Shown piece by piece: positions 25,533 to 32,000 of a stretch of DNA of 32,142 nt; position 1 is the first letter of the stretch; the number at the start of each line of letters is the position of its first letter. The stretch spans positions 1-32,142 of the forward strand of contig PFQB01000098.1 of the NCBI GenBank assembly GCA_002793355.1, in the 5' to 3' direction. Source of the DNA: Candidatus Dojkabacteria bacterium CG_4_10_14_0_2_um_filter_Dojkabacteria_WS6_41_15. GTDB taxonomy: Bacteria > Patescibacteriota > Dojkabacteria > GCA-002793355. The notes under the pieces were generated by a model. That model was given only the letters and a program-made list of their open reading frames with translations. It was not told the origin of the DNA and did no database searches. The translations under genes and the position numbers were made by a program.

Positions 25533-25541
25533 TGCTACAAT
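25533..25541 (+). promoter_or_regulatory. Predicted promoter of murJ
   Basis: TGC-TACAAT (25533-25541) is an extended -10, seven bases before the ATG at 25549. Upstream ATG and TTG codons in the frame lie on or before this element and are rejected as starts. Confidence 0.65.
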
Positions 25542-25548
25542 GTTTTCG

Positions 25549-26793
25549 ATGACCCGAGTCCTCGATTTTTTTAAGAAATACTGGCTACCCATAACACTGA
25601 TTTCGCTGGCGATAACGTCCAAGTTTATTGGTTTTCTGCGTAATGCCTTTATCGCCTACTTCTTTGGCGCGTCGTATACGTCGGATTTGTTGGGAATTTT
25701 GATGTTTCCAACGGACTTTGTGTTGGCATACCTGATTAACCAAACGATTATTACCGCGTTAACAATCTTTTTCTCGCGAGACCAATCTGCAAAACGGGAA
25801 GTTTTTTTACGAACGTTCCATTTTTACCGGGTAATTCTCACTATAGCTTCGGTAGTCTTGGCAATTGTGATGATTGTTGTGTATCCAACGGTTCCCTGGC
25901 AGTACGGTGTTTTAGCAGCGATCCCCGGGATTTTCTATGGTATGGCGGGCATTATTCAAAGTTACCTGAACTACAATCGGGTATTTATATGGCCAGCAAC
26001 GCAAGAATTAATTGCGAATCTCGTTTTGTTATTCGGCGTTGCTCTTGCTGCGAAATACGGAATTTATTGGTATGTGGTGGTGATGATTGCGGTGGGAATG
26101 TTGCGGATTTTAGTGATGTACCCCGATTTGCGCAGACTGCTGGCGGATAAACCCTGGATTCGCGAATTATTTGGTATTCAGAAGATAAAGTTTGAAAAGG
26201 AATTACTTATTTATATCGGCCCGATTTTATTTACTTTTATTTTGTCGGGCCTGCCCGGCTTCCTGATTTTGCACAAGCTAAATGCAGCCGGCGAAGGCTA
26301 CATTGCAGCATACAACTATGCCAACAAGATTATCAACCTGTTTAACCCCATTTTTGTGATTCCGCTGACCACCTACCTGATTCCCACCATGCAACGGTGG
26401 ATAGAAGAGAAACGATCAGTTGTTGCGGTCAATACGACCGCTTTCTTGTTGCTGGGCTCGGCCTCTTTTGCCTTCGCCCTCGTCCTCGTCCTCTGGCCCG
26501 ACTTTCTAATAAACGCGATTTATGCCCGTGGGCACTTTGACCATCAAGCCTTGTGGTTAACCAGTAAGTTCCTGCGGTATCAAGCGTTTGCGGTGGTGGG
26601 CTACGCGCTGATGTACTACCTGTTGCAGTTGACGTTGCTGCATAACAAGCCCCGGCGTCTGATGGCCTCGTTTATTCTGGGCACGCTGGTGATCATCGGG
26701 CTACTGTATTTCTTGCCCTTTGCCCCGTACATTACGGTTGGTCTCTCGCTGACGTTGGGGGTGCTGGGGAGTATAGTTGTGTTGATACTTTGA
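25549..26793 (+). CDS. murJ: Lipid II flippase MurJ-like protein, short
   Basis: From the ATG at 25549 this is a 414-residue polytopic membrane protein of the MurJ/MVF family, which flips lipid-linked peptidoglycan precursor. The opening ITSKFIGFLRNAFIAYFFGA matches the TM1 segment with the conserved Arg, and NAIYARGHFD matches the usual ERGAF-like word. I count about 11-12 hydrophobic segments. MurJ normally has 14 in about 510 residues, so the last ones are missing. The second half is visibly richer in G and C than its surroundings, and composition drops sharply at the stop, so the 3' end may have been cut by a rearrangement. Confidence 0.85.
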   Translation: MTRVLDFFKKYWLPITLISLAITSKFIGFLRNAFIAYFFGASYTSDLLGILMFPTDFVLAYLINQTIITALTIFFSRDQSAKREVFLRTFHFYRVILTIASVVLAIVMIVVYPTVPWQYGVLAAIPGIFYGMAGIIQSYLNYNRVFIWPATQELIANLVLLFGVALAAKYGIYWYVVVMIAVGMLRILVMYPDLRRLLADKPWIRELFGIQKIKFEKELLIYIGPILFTFILSGLPGFLILHKLNAAGEGYIAAYNYANKIINLFNPIFVIPLTTYLIPTMQRWIEEKRSVVAVNTTAFLLLGSASFAFALVLVLWPDFLINAIYARGHFDHQALWLTSKFLRYQAFAVVGYALMYYLLQLTLLHNKPRRLMASFILGTLVIIGLLYFLPFAPYITVGLSLTLGVLGSIVVLIL

Positions 26794-26890
26794 AAGATGT
26801 AACTATTCCTTTACAACAAGTAATATATGAGAAATACTATCTTGATATGGTAACAAAGTATACATTCAAGGAGTATCGAAAACATACCGT
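26794..26890 (+). other. Gap after murJ with a short open coding-like frame
   Basis: Frame +2 relative to murJ stays open from the end of murJ to a TAA at 26892-26894, with a coding-like peptide (IPLQQVIYEKYYLDM, then VTKYTFKEYRKHTV). It has no start of its own. It may be the end of a lost gene or chance. Confidence 0.3.
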
Positions 26891-27163
26891 TTAAGGATTA
26901 TCATTGGAACTTGGTATTTCGAATAAAATTCCAGTTGATTGAAATTTTTCATACAGTGCATCAAGAATAGTTTCTTCAAGGTCTTTAGGTAAGCGCTTGG
27001 GTGTACCTAATATATCACCAGAACGAACCCCACTGACAACAACGATACATGTGCGAATTTCAGGTGGTAATGATATTGAAACACTACAGTAATAATTTGC
27101 AAAGTTTTGTGAACAGAAATCTTCTGTGAATGTTTGAATGTCTTGTTTGGTTATTTCTTTCAT
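26891..27163 (-). CDS. Small hypothetical protein
   Basis: I do not recognise this 90-residue soluble protein. It looks like alternating helix and strand: an N-terminal helix (TKQDIQTFTEDFCSQNF), strands (YYCSVSISLPP, RTCIVVVSGVRSG) and a C-terminal helix (KDLEETILDALYEKF). On its strand TACAAT ends exactly six bases before the ATG, the same arrangement as ftsE and rpsU in this window. That is the main reason to believe it is a real gene. It is the first gene of the accessory region after murJ. Confidence 0.65.
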   Translation of the reverse strand: MKEITKQDIQTFTEDFCSQNFANYYCSVSISLPPEIRTCIVVVSGVRSGDILGTPKRLPKDLEETILDALYEKFQSTGILFEIPSSNDNP

Positions 27164-27169
27164 TCGTTA

Positions 27170-27175
27170 ATTGTA
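27170..27175 (-). promoter_or_regulatory. Predicted -10 element of the 90-residue gene
   Basis: On the minus strand TACAAT (27175-27170) ends six bases before the ATG at 27163. Confidence 0.6.
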
Positions 27176-27246
27176 ACATGGTGCGAAATGCTTGCTATTA
27201 CGGAATAGTCACCAAAATGTATTATGTGGATGTGGTTAGAATGAAC

Positions 27247-27255
27247 TGATATAAT
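27247..27255 (+). promoter_or_regulatory. Predicted promoter upstream of the 14-codon frame
   Basis: TGA-TATAAT (27247-27255) is an extended -10. Transcription from about 27262 would run into the small frame at 27282 and then into the second promoter at 27298-27327. Confidence 0.55.
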
Positions 27256-27281
27256 CAGAGCCTACACACTTTACCTCTTTA

Positions 27282-27326
27282 ATGAGAATCACAATACTTG
27301 ACTTGCGTCAAGTATCCGTACTATAA
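27282..27326 (+). CDS. Possible 14-residue leader peptide
   Basis: ATG at 27282 to TAA at 27326 encodes MRITILDLRQVSVL. The frame lies about 20 nt after a predicted transcription start, has no Shine-Dalgarno site, and includes the 9-bp inverted repeat and the next promoter's -35 and -10. It could be a leader peptide or chance. Confidence 0.25.
   Translation: MRITILDLRQVSVL
27294..27315. repeat. Perfect 9-bp inverted repeat over a -35 box
   Basis: ATACTTGAC (27294-27302), four bases, then GTCAAGTAT (27307-27315). The left arm contains the -35 TTGACT of the next promoter. It has the form of an operator for a dimeric repressor. It could instead fold as an RNA hairpin in the transcript from 27262, but no U-run follows. 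Confidence 0.65.
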
Positions 27327-27327
27327 T
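27298..27327 (+). promoter_or_regulatory. Predicted promoter of the small RNA
   Basis: TTGACT (27298-27303), 18 nt, TATAAT (27322-27327). The start would be near 27334. Confidence 0.75.
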
Positions 27328-27333
27328 ATCGAT

Positions 27334-27429
27334 ACAAACAAATATTGGGGCTGTTTGCTAGATACAGGCAGCACCAGAGGAGAGAAACGAGCGTCTCAAT
27401 TTCAGAGAAGCCACGCCTCTCTTTTTTTT
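27334..27429 (+). ncRNA. Predicted short structured RNA of unknown family
   Basis: A strong promoter and a terminal run of eight T bases (27422-27429) bound a transcript of about 96 nt with no coding frame worth naming. A first hairpin pairs GCTGTTTG (27350-27357) with CAGGCAGC (27365-27372), eight pairs with two G-U, around CTAGATA. A second part pairs AGAGG (27376-27380) with CCTCT (27416-27420), or a more local AGAGA/TCTCT, before the T-run. I checked it by eye against tmRNA, SRP RNA, RNase P RNA and 6S RNA hallmarks and saw none. Confidence 0.6.
27403..27429 (+). terminator. Intrinsic terminator of the small RNA
   Basis: AGAGA and TCTCT flank a short loop (27404-27422) and are followed by T at 27422-27429. 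Confidence 0.65.
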
Positions 27430-27475
27430 GGCCGACGTCTTGTTTGACCTTAATTGGCATTTTTGCCCGGATTTC

Positions 27476-27504
27476 TTGACAAGCGAGTGCGGCCCAATTA
27501 TAAT
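27476..27504 (+). promoter_or_regulatory. Full-consensus promoter of the small-peptide/tRNA-like unit
   Basis: TTGACA (27476-27481), a 17-nt spacer and TATAAT (27499-27504) match the sigma-70 consensus at all twelve positions. It is the best promoter in the window. Transcription should start near 27511, leaving a leader of about 87 nt before the first small gene. Confidence 0.88.
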
Positions 27505-27597
27505 TGTAGTAACTTTATTTTCTCAGGCTATCTAAATCGCAAGGCCAGAGAAATATAAATATTTGTTTGTTTTTCCAACGACGTAAGGAGAGACAAA

Positions 27598-27660
27598 ATG
27601 CTCAGCTTTGACCAGTCAAATAGGATTAGGTTGGCTTTGTGTATGTTCTTTAACAATTAG
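27598..27660 (+). CDS. 20-residue peptide with strong Shine-Dalgarno site
   Basis: AAGGAGAG lies a few bases before ATG at 27598. The product is 20 residues, beginning MLSFDQSNRIRLALC and ending MFFNN, with a hydrophobic end. It may be a leader peptide that couples to the next gene or a small functional peptide. The strong promoter and ribosome site argue that it is translated, but no family is known to me. Confidence 0.5.
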   Translation: MLSFDQSNRIRLALCMFFNN

Positions 27661-27711
27661 ACGGAGATATGGTACACCCTTCTAGATTAAGCAAACAGGA
27701 GGTATTTTACA

Positions 27712-27831
27712 ATGGCTAAAACGAAGTCATCTAGTTACGGCGTTCAGCGTCAGAAAATTGTTCCAGTAAGAAGTTACAGAACAAAAAACGGTACTAGAGT
27801 GAGAGGTCATCGAAGATCTACACCAAACTAG
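27712..27831 (+). CDS. 39-residue very basic protein
   Basis: ATG at 27712 follows AGGAGGT, a full Shine-Dalgarno site. The product begins MAKTKSSSYGVQRQK and ends in a Lys/Arg-rich stretch with SYRTKNGTRVRGHRRS and PN. The pattern Y-x-x-K-x-G-T-x-V-x-x-H-x-R-S is one I recall from small basic bacterial proteins and from tails of larger ones; I know no function for it. Its charge suggests binding to RNA, possibly the tRNA-like element 100 bases downstream or the ribosome. Confidence 0.7.
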   Translation: MAKTKSSSYGVQRQKIVPVRSYRTKNGTRVRGHRRSTPN

Positions 27832-27853
27832 TACCAAACAGGTATTAAGGCAT

Positions 27854-27904
27854 CTCATACGCAAATATGAGTGGTACATAATTTAACCCTCGGAAGGGTG
27901 TACC
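27854..27904 (+). other. Hairpin pair downstream of the basic protein gene
   Basis: CTCATA (27854-27859) pairs with TATGAG (27866-27871). Next, GGTAC (27873-27877) pairs with GTACC (27900-27904), enclosing ACCCT-CGGA-AGGGT (27886-27899). No U-run follows, so this does not look like a terminator. Confidence 0.45.
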
Positions 27905-27916
27905 TTACCTCTATCT

Positions 27917-28027
27917 AAAGAAGATATTTAAGAATCTCGTAGTAGCTCCAATTTGTAGAGCAATGGGCCGTTAACTCATTGGTTACAGGTGCGAATCCTG
28001 TCTACGAGATTCTTAGTTATCTTCTTT
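27917..28027 (+). repeat. Long inverted repeat that carries the tRNA-like cloverleaf
   Basis: Bases 27917-27942 pair with 28002-28027 over 26 positions with one T-T mismatch (27927/28017) and one T-G pair (27928/28016). The inner seven pairs are the tRNA acceptor stem, and the outer 19 positions are leader-trailer pairing. The loop of this giant hairpin is the D, anticodon and T arms. Confidence 0.85.
27936..28009 (+). tRNA. tRNA(Asn)(GUU)-like cloverleaf with altered invariant bases
   Basis: A 74-nt cloverleaf has a perfect acceptor stem CTCGTAG/CTACGAG, D stem GCTC/GAGC, anticodon stem ATGGG/CTCAT (one G-T) and T stem ACAGG/CCTGT. The anticodon loop CCGTTAA gives GTT (27970-27972), which reads Asn codons. 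Three near-universal bases differ. Position 33 is C, not U (27969). The T-loop is TGCGAAT, so position 55 is G (27991). The D-loop has TG where GG18-19 is expected (27954-27955). CCA is not encoded. It may be a decayed tRNA, an unusual working tRNA, or a tRNA mimic. It lies downstream of the consensus promoter and the two small genes. Confidence 0.55.
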
Positions 28028-28345
28028 GGGGAATTATATTAGGGACAAGTACTGGAAATTTTTCCATATCATTTATATGATAGTGCGGTAAACCTTACTT
28101 GTCAACAATGCTTATTGTAACCCACATTACCGCTCACTGTCAATACTATAGGTTAGCCATTCCCCATTATTCCTCTTAACTCCAACCTAAGTTATTTCAT
28201 TGTTTTTCTATCTCTTGCGGTCAGGGGATAGTTACCTAGAAAGATGAGGTTGACAGCAAGATTACAATGTTAGATACTCATTAATGGTATTGAAACTACT
28301 TGAGGTGGCAATCCTCACAATTGCACCTTTGCTTGCAAAGATTAG
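28028..28345 (+). other. Inverted-repeat-rich region without a recognised gene
   Basis: I see no gene here. Pairings are GACAAGT (28044-28050) with ACTTGTC (28097-28103), and GCGGTAA (28085-28091) with TTACCGC (28127-28133), which cross each other as in a pseudoknot. Others are CTATCTC (28208-28214) with GGGATAG (28225-28231), TAGGTT (28149-28154) with AACCTA (28184-28189), AGGTG-G-CAAT (28303-28312) with ATTGCACCT (28320-28328), and CTTTGC/GCAAAG (28327-28340). It could be a structured RNA or a long leader of the next gene. AT-rich DNA gives some such pairs by chance. Confidence 0.35.
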
Positions 28346-28351
28346 ACTTCC

Positions 28352-29011
28352 GTGGTCCCCATAGTGAGTGTCTCTTCATTGCTTCTAAAAAAGGATTGGT
28401 TAGGGCTTTATCTTAGCCGATTACCCTTCCCTAAAAGCCTGTATTATTTTGTGTTTTTGTCGCGTTATTATAAGTTTTTACTAGAATACCTTTCTCTTGA
28501 ACAAATTGTGGTATTGCACCAAGGGTATGAAAAATACCTCGATTCTGAACTATCAAGTAAAGCGCTACTTGATACTCTGTTGCTAGACACATTAATATTC
28601 GCTAAGGCGTATGAAGATGATAGGACACTGGAGTTGATTTTAGAAAATTGGACGGAGACAATAGTTAAGGCTCATTCGTTCGATTTAGTAAAAAGAGCAA
28701 CTGAGGACCAAATCGTTCTGAGAGTAGAACGTGCTATTTACCTATTGTTAGATACAAGAAATCTGATGCCGAATGACGTATCGCAGTATAAACAATTTTT
28801 TACCAGCTATTACATTATGCGCCAAATATTTGATGATATTGGTGATTACGTTGATGATATGCGTAATGGGATACGTACTTTCGTTCTAGAGGTTGGAAAG
28901 GTGAAGGCAAGAGAAACGATATTGAAGCACCACTTTAATATTCAGCGATTACAGATGCCTCTATATTACAAGCGTTTAATTAATTTGTACTGTCAATATT
29001 ATCTTAAATGA
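28352..29011 (+). CDS. Class I isoprenoid synthase-like protein, short
   Basis: This frame of 219 residues starts at GTG 28352, with a second GTG at 28364. An in-frame stop at 28343 prevents a longer protein. It is helical, with RQIFDDIGDYVDDMRNGIRT near residues 166-185. This looks like the second Asp-rich metal motif of class I isoprenoid synthases (Q-x2-D-D-x2-D followed by a basic word). The first DDxxD motif is not visible, and the length is about two thirds of a usual enzyme, so it may be a fragment or a divergent member. No clear Shine-Dalgarno or promoter precedes it. Confidence 0.5.
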   Translation: MVPIVSVSSLLLKKDWLGLYLSRLPFPKSLYYFVFLSRYYKFLLEYLSLEQIVVLHQGYEKYLDSELSSKALLDTLLLDTLIFAKAYEDDRTLELILENWTETIVKAHSFDLVKRATEDQIVLRVERAIYLLLDTRNLMPNDVSQYKQFFTSYYIMRQIFDDIGDYVDDMRNGIRTFVLEVGKVKARETILKHHFNIQRLQMPLYYKRLINLYCQYYLK

Positions 29012-29082
29012 GGTGACGCAGTCTTCTAGTAGCTTATTAAGTAAAGATGAATTTGCGCAGATTCTGAGTTGGTGTGGAAGCA

Positions 29083-32000
29083 CTAGTTTAATGGCCACTT
29101 AGGTAATAATCCATCAATTTCTTTCATAATTCTGTCAGTATTTACTAATGCAACAATAATTCTCTGATAGTGTAGAACTTCATCAAAAGTAAGTTTCTTT
29201 CCTTTTCTATCTTTTAGCCATTTCTGAGTTGGTTGATAACCACCGATATATAAATCCCATGCAATTTGAGGAACATTATCAAAATATTGAGTATCATTTA
29301 TCCAAACCTTATTTTCTGAATACTTAAGATTAATAACTTCGTTTTCACCTGCTACTGGATATTGTGTGATTAACGAACTGCTATTTGGATGTTCCATCAA
29401 GTGATTCTGTCTAATTACTCTACCTTTTTCTACTAATGACCAGAATAGCTTTTGATCAGATGTGAATGGAATTCGTGGAAAATCAAATTTCAAGAATTCT
29501 TTGTATCGTTCTCGATATGTTGGAGAGTGAAGAATTGCGTAAACATAATCAAGCACATCCAATGGATTGAATGTCCCTTCTTTGCCTGAATCAGCGTGTT
29601 CGTGATCGGGTATAAATTGAAGCTTTAGCTTTTGTGCTATTTCAGCAATGATTTTTTCGTCAAGGTTTGGTTTGCGAGTTGAAGAATCAAGTTGGTTTTC
29701 TGAGTATAAATATAAAGGAAACATGTAATCTGAACCTTGGACACCAGGACAAGAATAGACTCGAATATCTGCGATTTCATTGGTTATATGGCATGGTGGA
29801 GAATTAAAGTCTTGTCCTCTTTTTGTAATAATTGAATAATTATCATATATCATATGACTATTAATCTTTTTGCCTGGAGTTCCAATAAATCCTTTTGAAT
29901 TACCTGAATACCATGTCCATCGTTTATCAAAAGGGCGATACAGTACTTCTTTATACAAATCCGAATGAATGTTTCTGCGGACGTCATTTACTGCATTCTT
30001 TAACTTCCAATCTCGTGTATCGTATGTGCTGTACTTGTTTTTTAAAGATATTTCATCTAGTTTATAAAAATCATTAACAACATTTTTAATATCACTAATA
30101 CTTGATTGAATACATATGCTATCTCTCTCAGTTTTTAATCCTGAACTGTACAACCTAAATAAATCTTGAATAGAAAAGTTGGCATTATTTTCTCCTGCAA
30201 GTTCAAGATTTTTATGTACAAAAAAGTATTCTGGTTCAAGATAATCAAGCTTCTTCCATTTCAATTTATTAACATTGCTTTGTAATGCTTCATACTTCTT
30301 TTCTCTCTTGCCCCACAATTCAGAATGGTAAACTTCTCCAAGTTTGTGCTTAGAACTCCTGTTTTTTACAAAAATATTGATACTTACGCCTTGCATAATA
30401 TCGAATACATTTTCATCTTTAGAACCGTCTGGCGATACTTCTTTCTTTTTTGCATTTCCATGCAAATCCAAAATATAAATCTTGTTAAATGTTTCTAGTA
30501 ATGATTTTCTCATCTGCCTGTGTGTTATTCCGTCAATAAACGAATTGTTTGAGATATACGCAATAATCCCCTCACCATTTTTTTCAATAAACCACTGAGC
30601 ATAACGAATGAACTTGATATAATCGTCATCTAAGTTCAATTTCTTCTCCTTTAGATCCTTTTTGTAATCTTTGATGAGATTTTGAATCCACTCGCCCTTA
30701 TTTGAACTACTTATTGAGTAAGGAGGATTCCCCATAACAACCATAATTGGCTTTTCCTTCTTAACCTCGTTAGCTTCCATACTTTCAGTAGTAAGCCATT
30801 GTGAAAACAAATCTCTTTGATGCGCTTCTGGTTCTTCTAGAGTGTTCGTAAGATACACACCTAAACGCTTTCCTTGCCCCTTAGATGAGTCATAACCAGT
30901 TTCTGCGAGAGTAATATCAAGTTTAAGATGAGCCATTGAGTAACTAGCCATCAGAATCTCAAAACCATGAATTCTTGGGAGTAAGTGCTCGTCAACGTAG
31001 CCTTGCCAAATACCTTGTTGGCCTTTGAATTTCGAGTTATAGATATGCTTTATTACATGATCAAGAAATGTACCAGTACCAGTAGCGGGGTCAAGTACTT
31101 GAACTCTGTGTTCCATTGCCTTTTGTTTCTTCTTGCTACCTTGTACTTCTTTTTCAACTTCAATTTTGCATGTATCTGCCAAACCATCTGTAATCCCAAA
31201 TTCAGTTTTAAGTATGTCATCGACAGCCCTTACAATAAAATCGACTACAGGTTCAGGAGTATAGTAAACACCTCTAGACTTACGCATTTTTTGGTCGTAC
31301 TCTCCAAGAAATGTTTCGTAAAAGTGAATAATTGCATCATGTCGTTTTGTTTCCTTGCCATAGTTTGCAAGGAGTTCGCGAACGTCAACATGGTTAAACA
31401 ATTCCGCAAGGTCATCAACAATCCATACGATTCTTTTATCGATGTTGTAGCCTGCGATAGTTTGAAAAAAGTTTCTAAGAAATGGATTCGATTTTGGTAG
31501 TAAACTGTTAGCTTCATCTCTGGTAAATGTATTCAAAGAATTATCATGGTATCGCGCTGCAAACATACCGTATGCTACTGTTTGAGCATAAATGTCCGCA
31601 TATTGTTCCAATGATAAATCGTGAATAAGCATTTGTTTAAATACTTCATATTGTTGTTCAACTTGTCCTTTTTCTTCTGACTCATCCTTCAATGATAGAT
31701 ACACAACATTTTTGAGCATTTTCGCCTTTTCAGCCATCAACGAAGCAAGTTCCTTGGGACTTCTAATAGAAATTGATTTTTGTGTTGTAAAATTTTTAAG
31801 GATGCTTTCGAGTAAAGGAATATTATCTGGTATTAACTCAATCGTGTTATCTATAAGTCTTGCGATAGCCACTTTCTGAATCGCTTGTCCATCAAGATAA
31901 AAGTGAAAATCCAAGTAATTAGTAAAGCAGAGATTGTTTAAGGAAGCTTTGTATCTATTGAACTGATTCTTTGTTTTAAATTCCTTCTCTAAATCAATAT

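Noticed and set aside
21106..26793. UGA recoded as glycine, as in some Patescibacteria
   Set aside because: TGA ends the genes at 21108 and 26793, and a release factor 2 gene is present.
27347..27429. Short RNA starting GGGGCTG as a tmRNA
   Set aside because: No tRNA-like 3' half, tag frame or matching acceptor strand follows, and it ends in a terminator after about 96 nt.
28327..28340. CTTTGC/GCAAAG palindrome as a terminator
   Set aside because: No U-run follows and the loop is only two bases.
27430..28350. A large ornate RNA of the GOLLD or ROOL type, which can lie near tRNAs
   Set aside because: The region is interrupted by two small genes and shows no motif of those families that I can recognise.
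30985..31500. Long plus-strand open frame opposite the restriction enzyme
   Set aside because: It is a mirror of the coding strand with unnatural Phe/Cys/Tyr-rich composition, and no promoter or ribosome site is seen.
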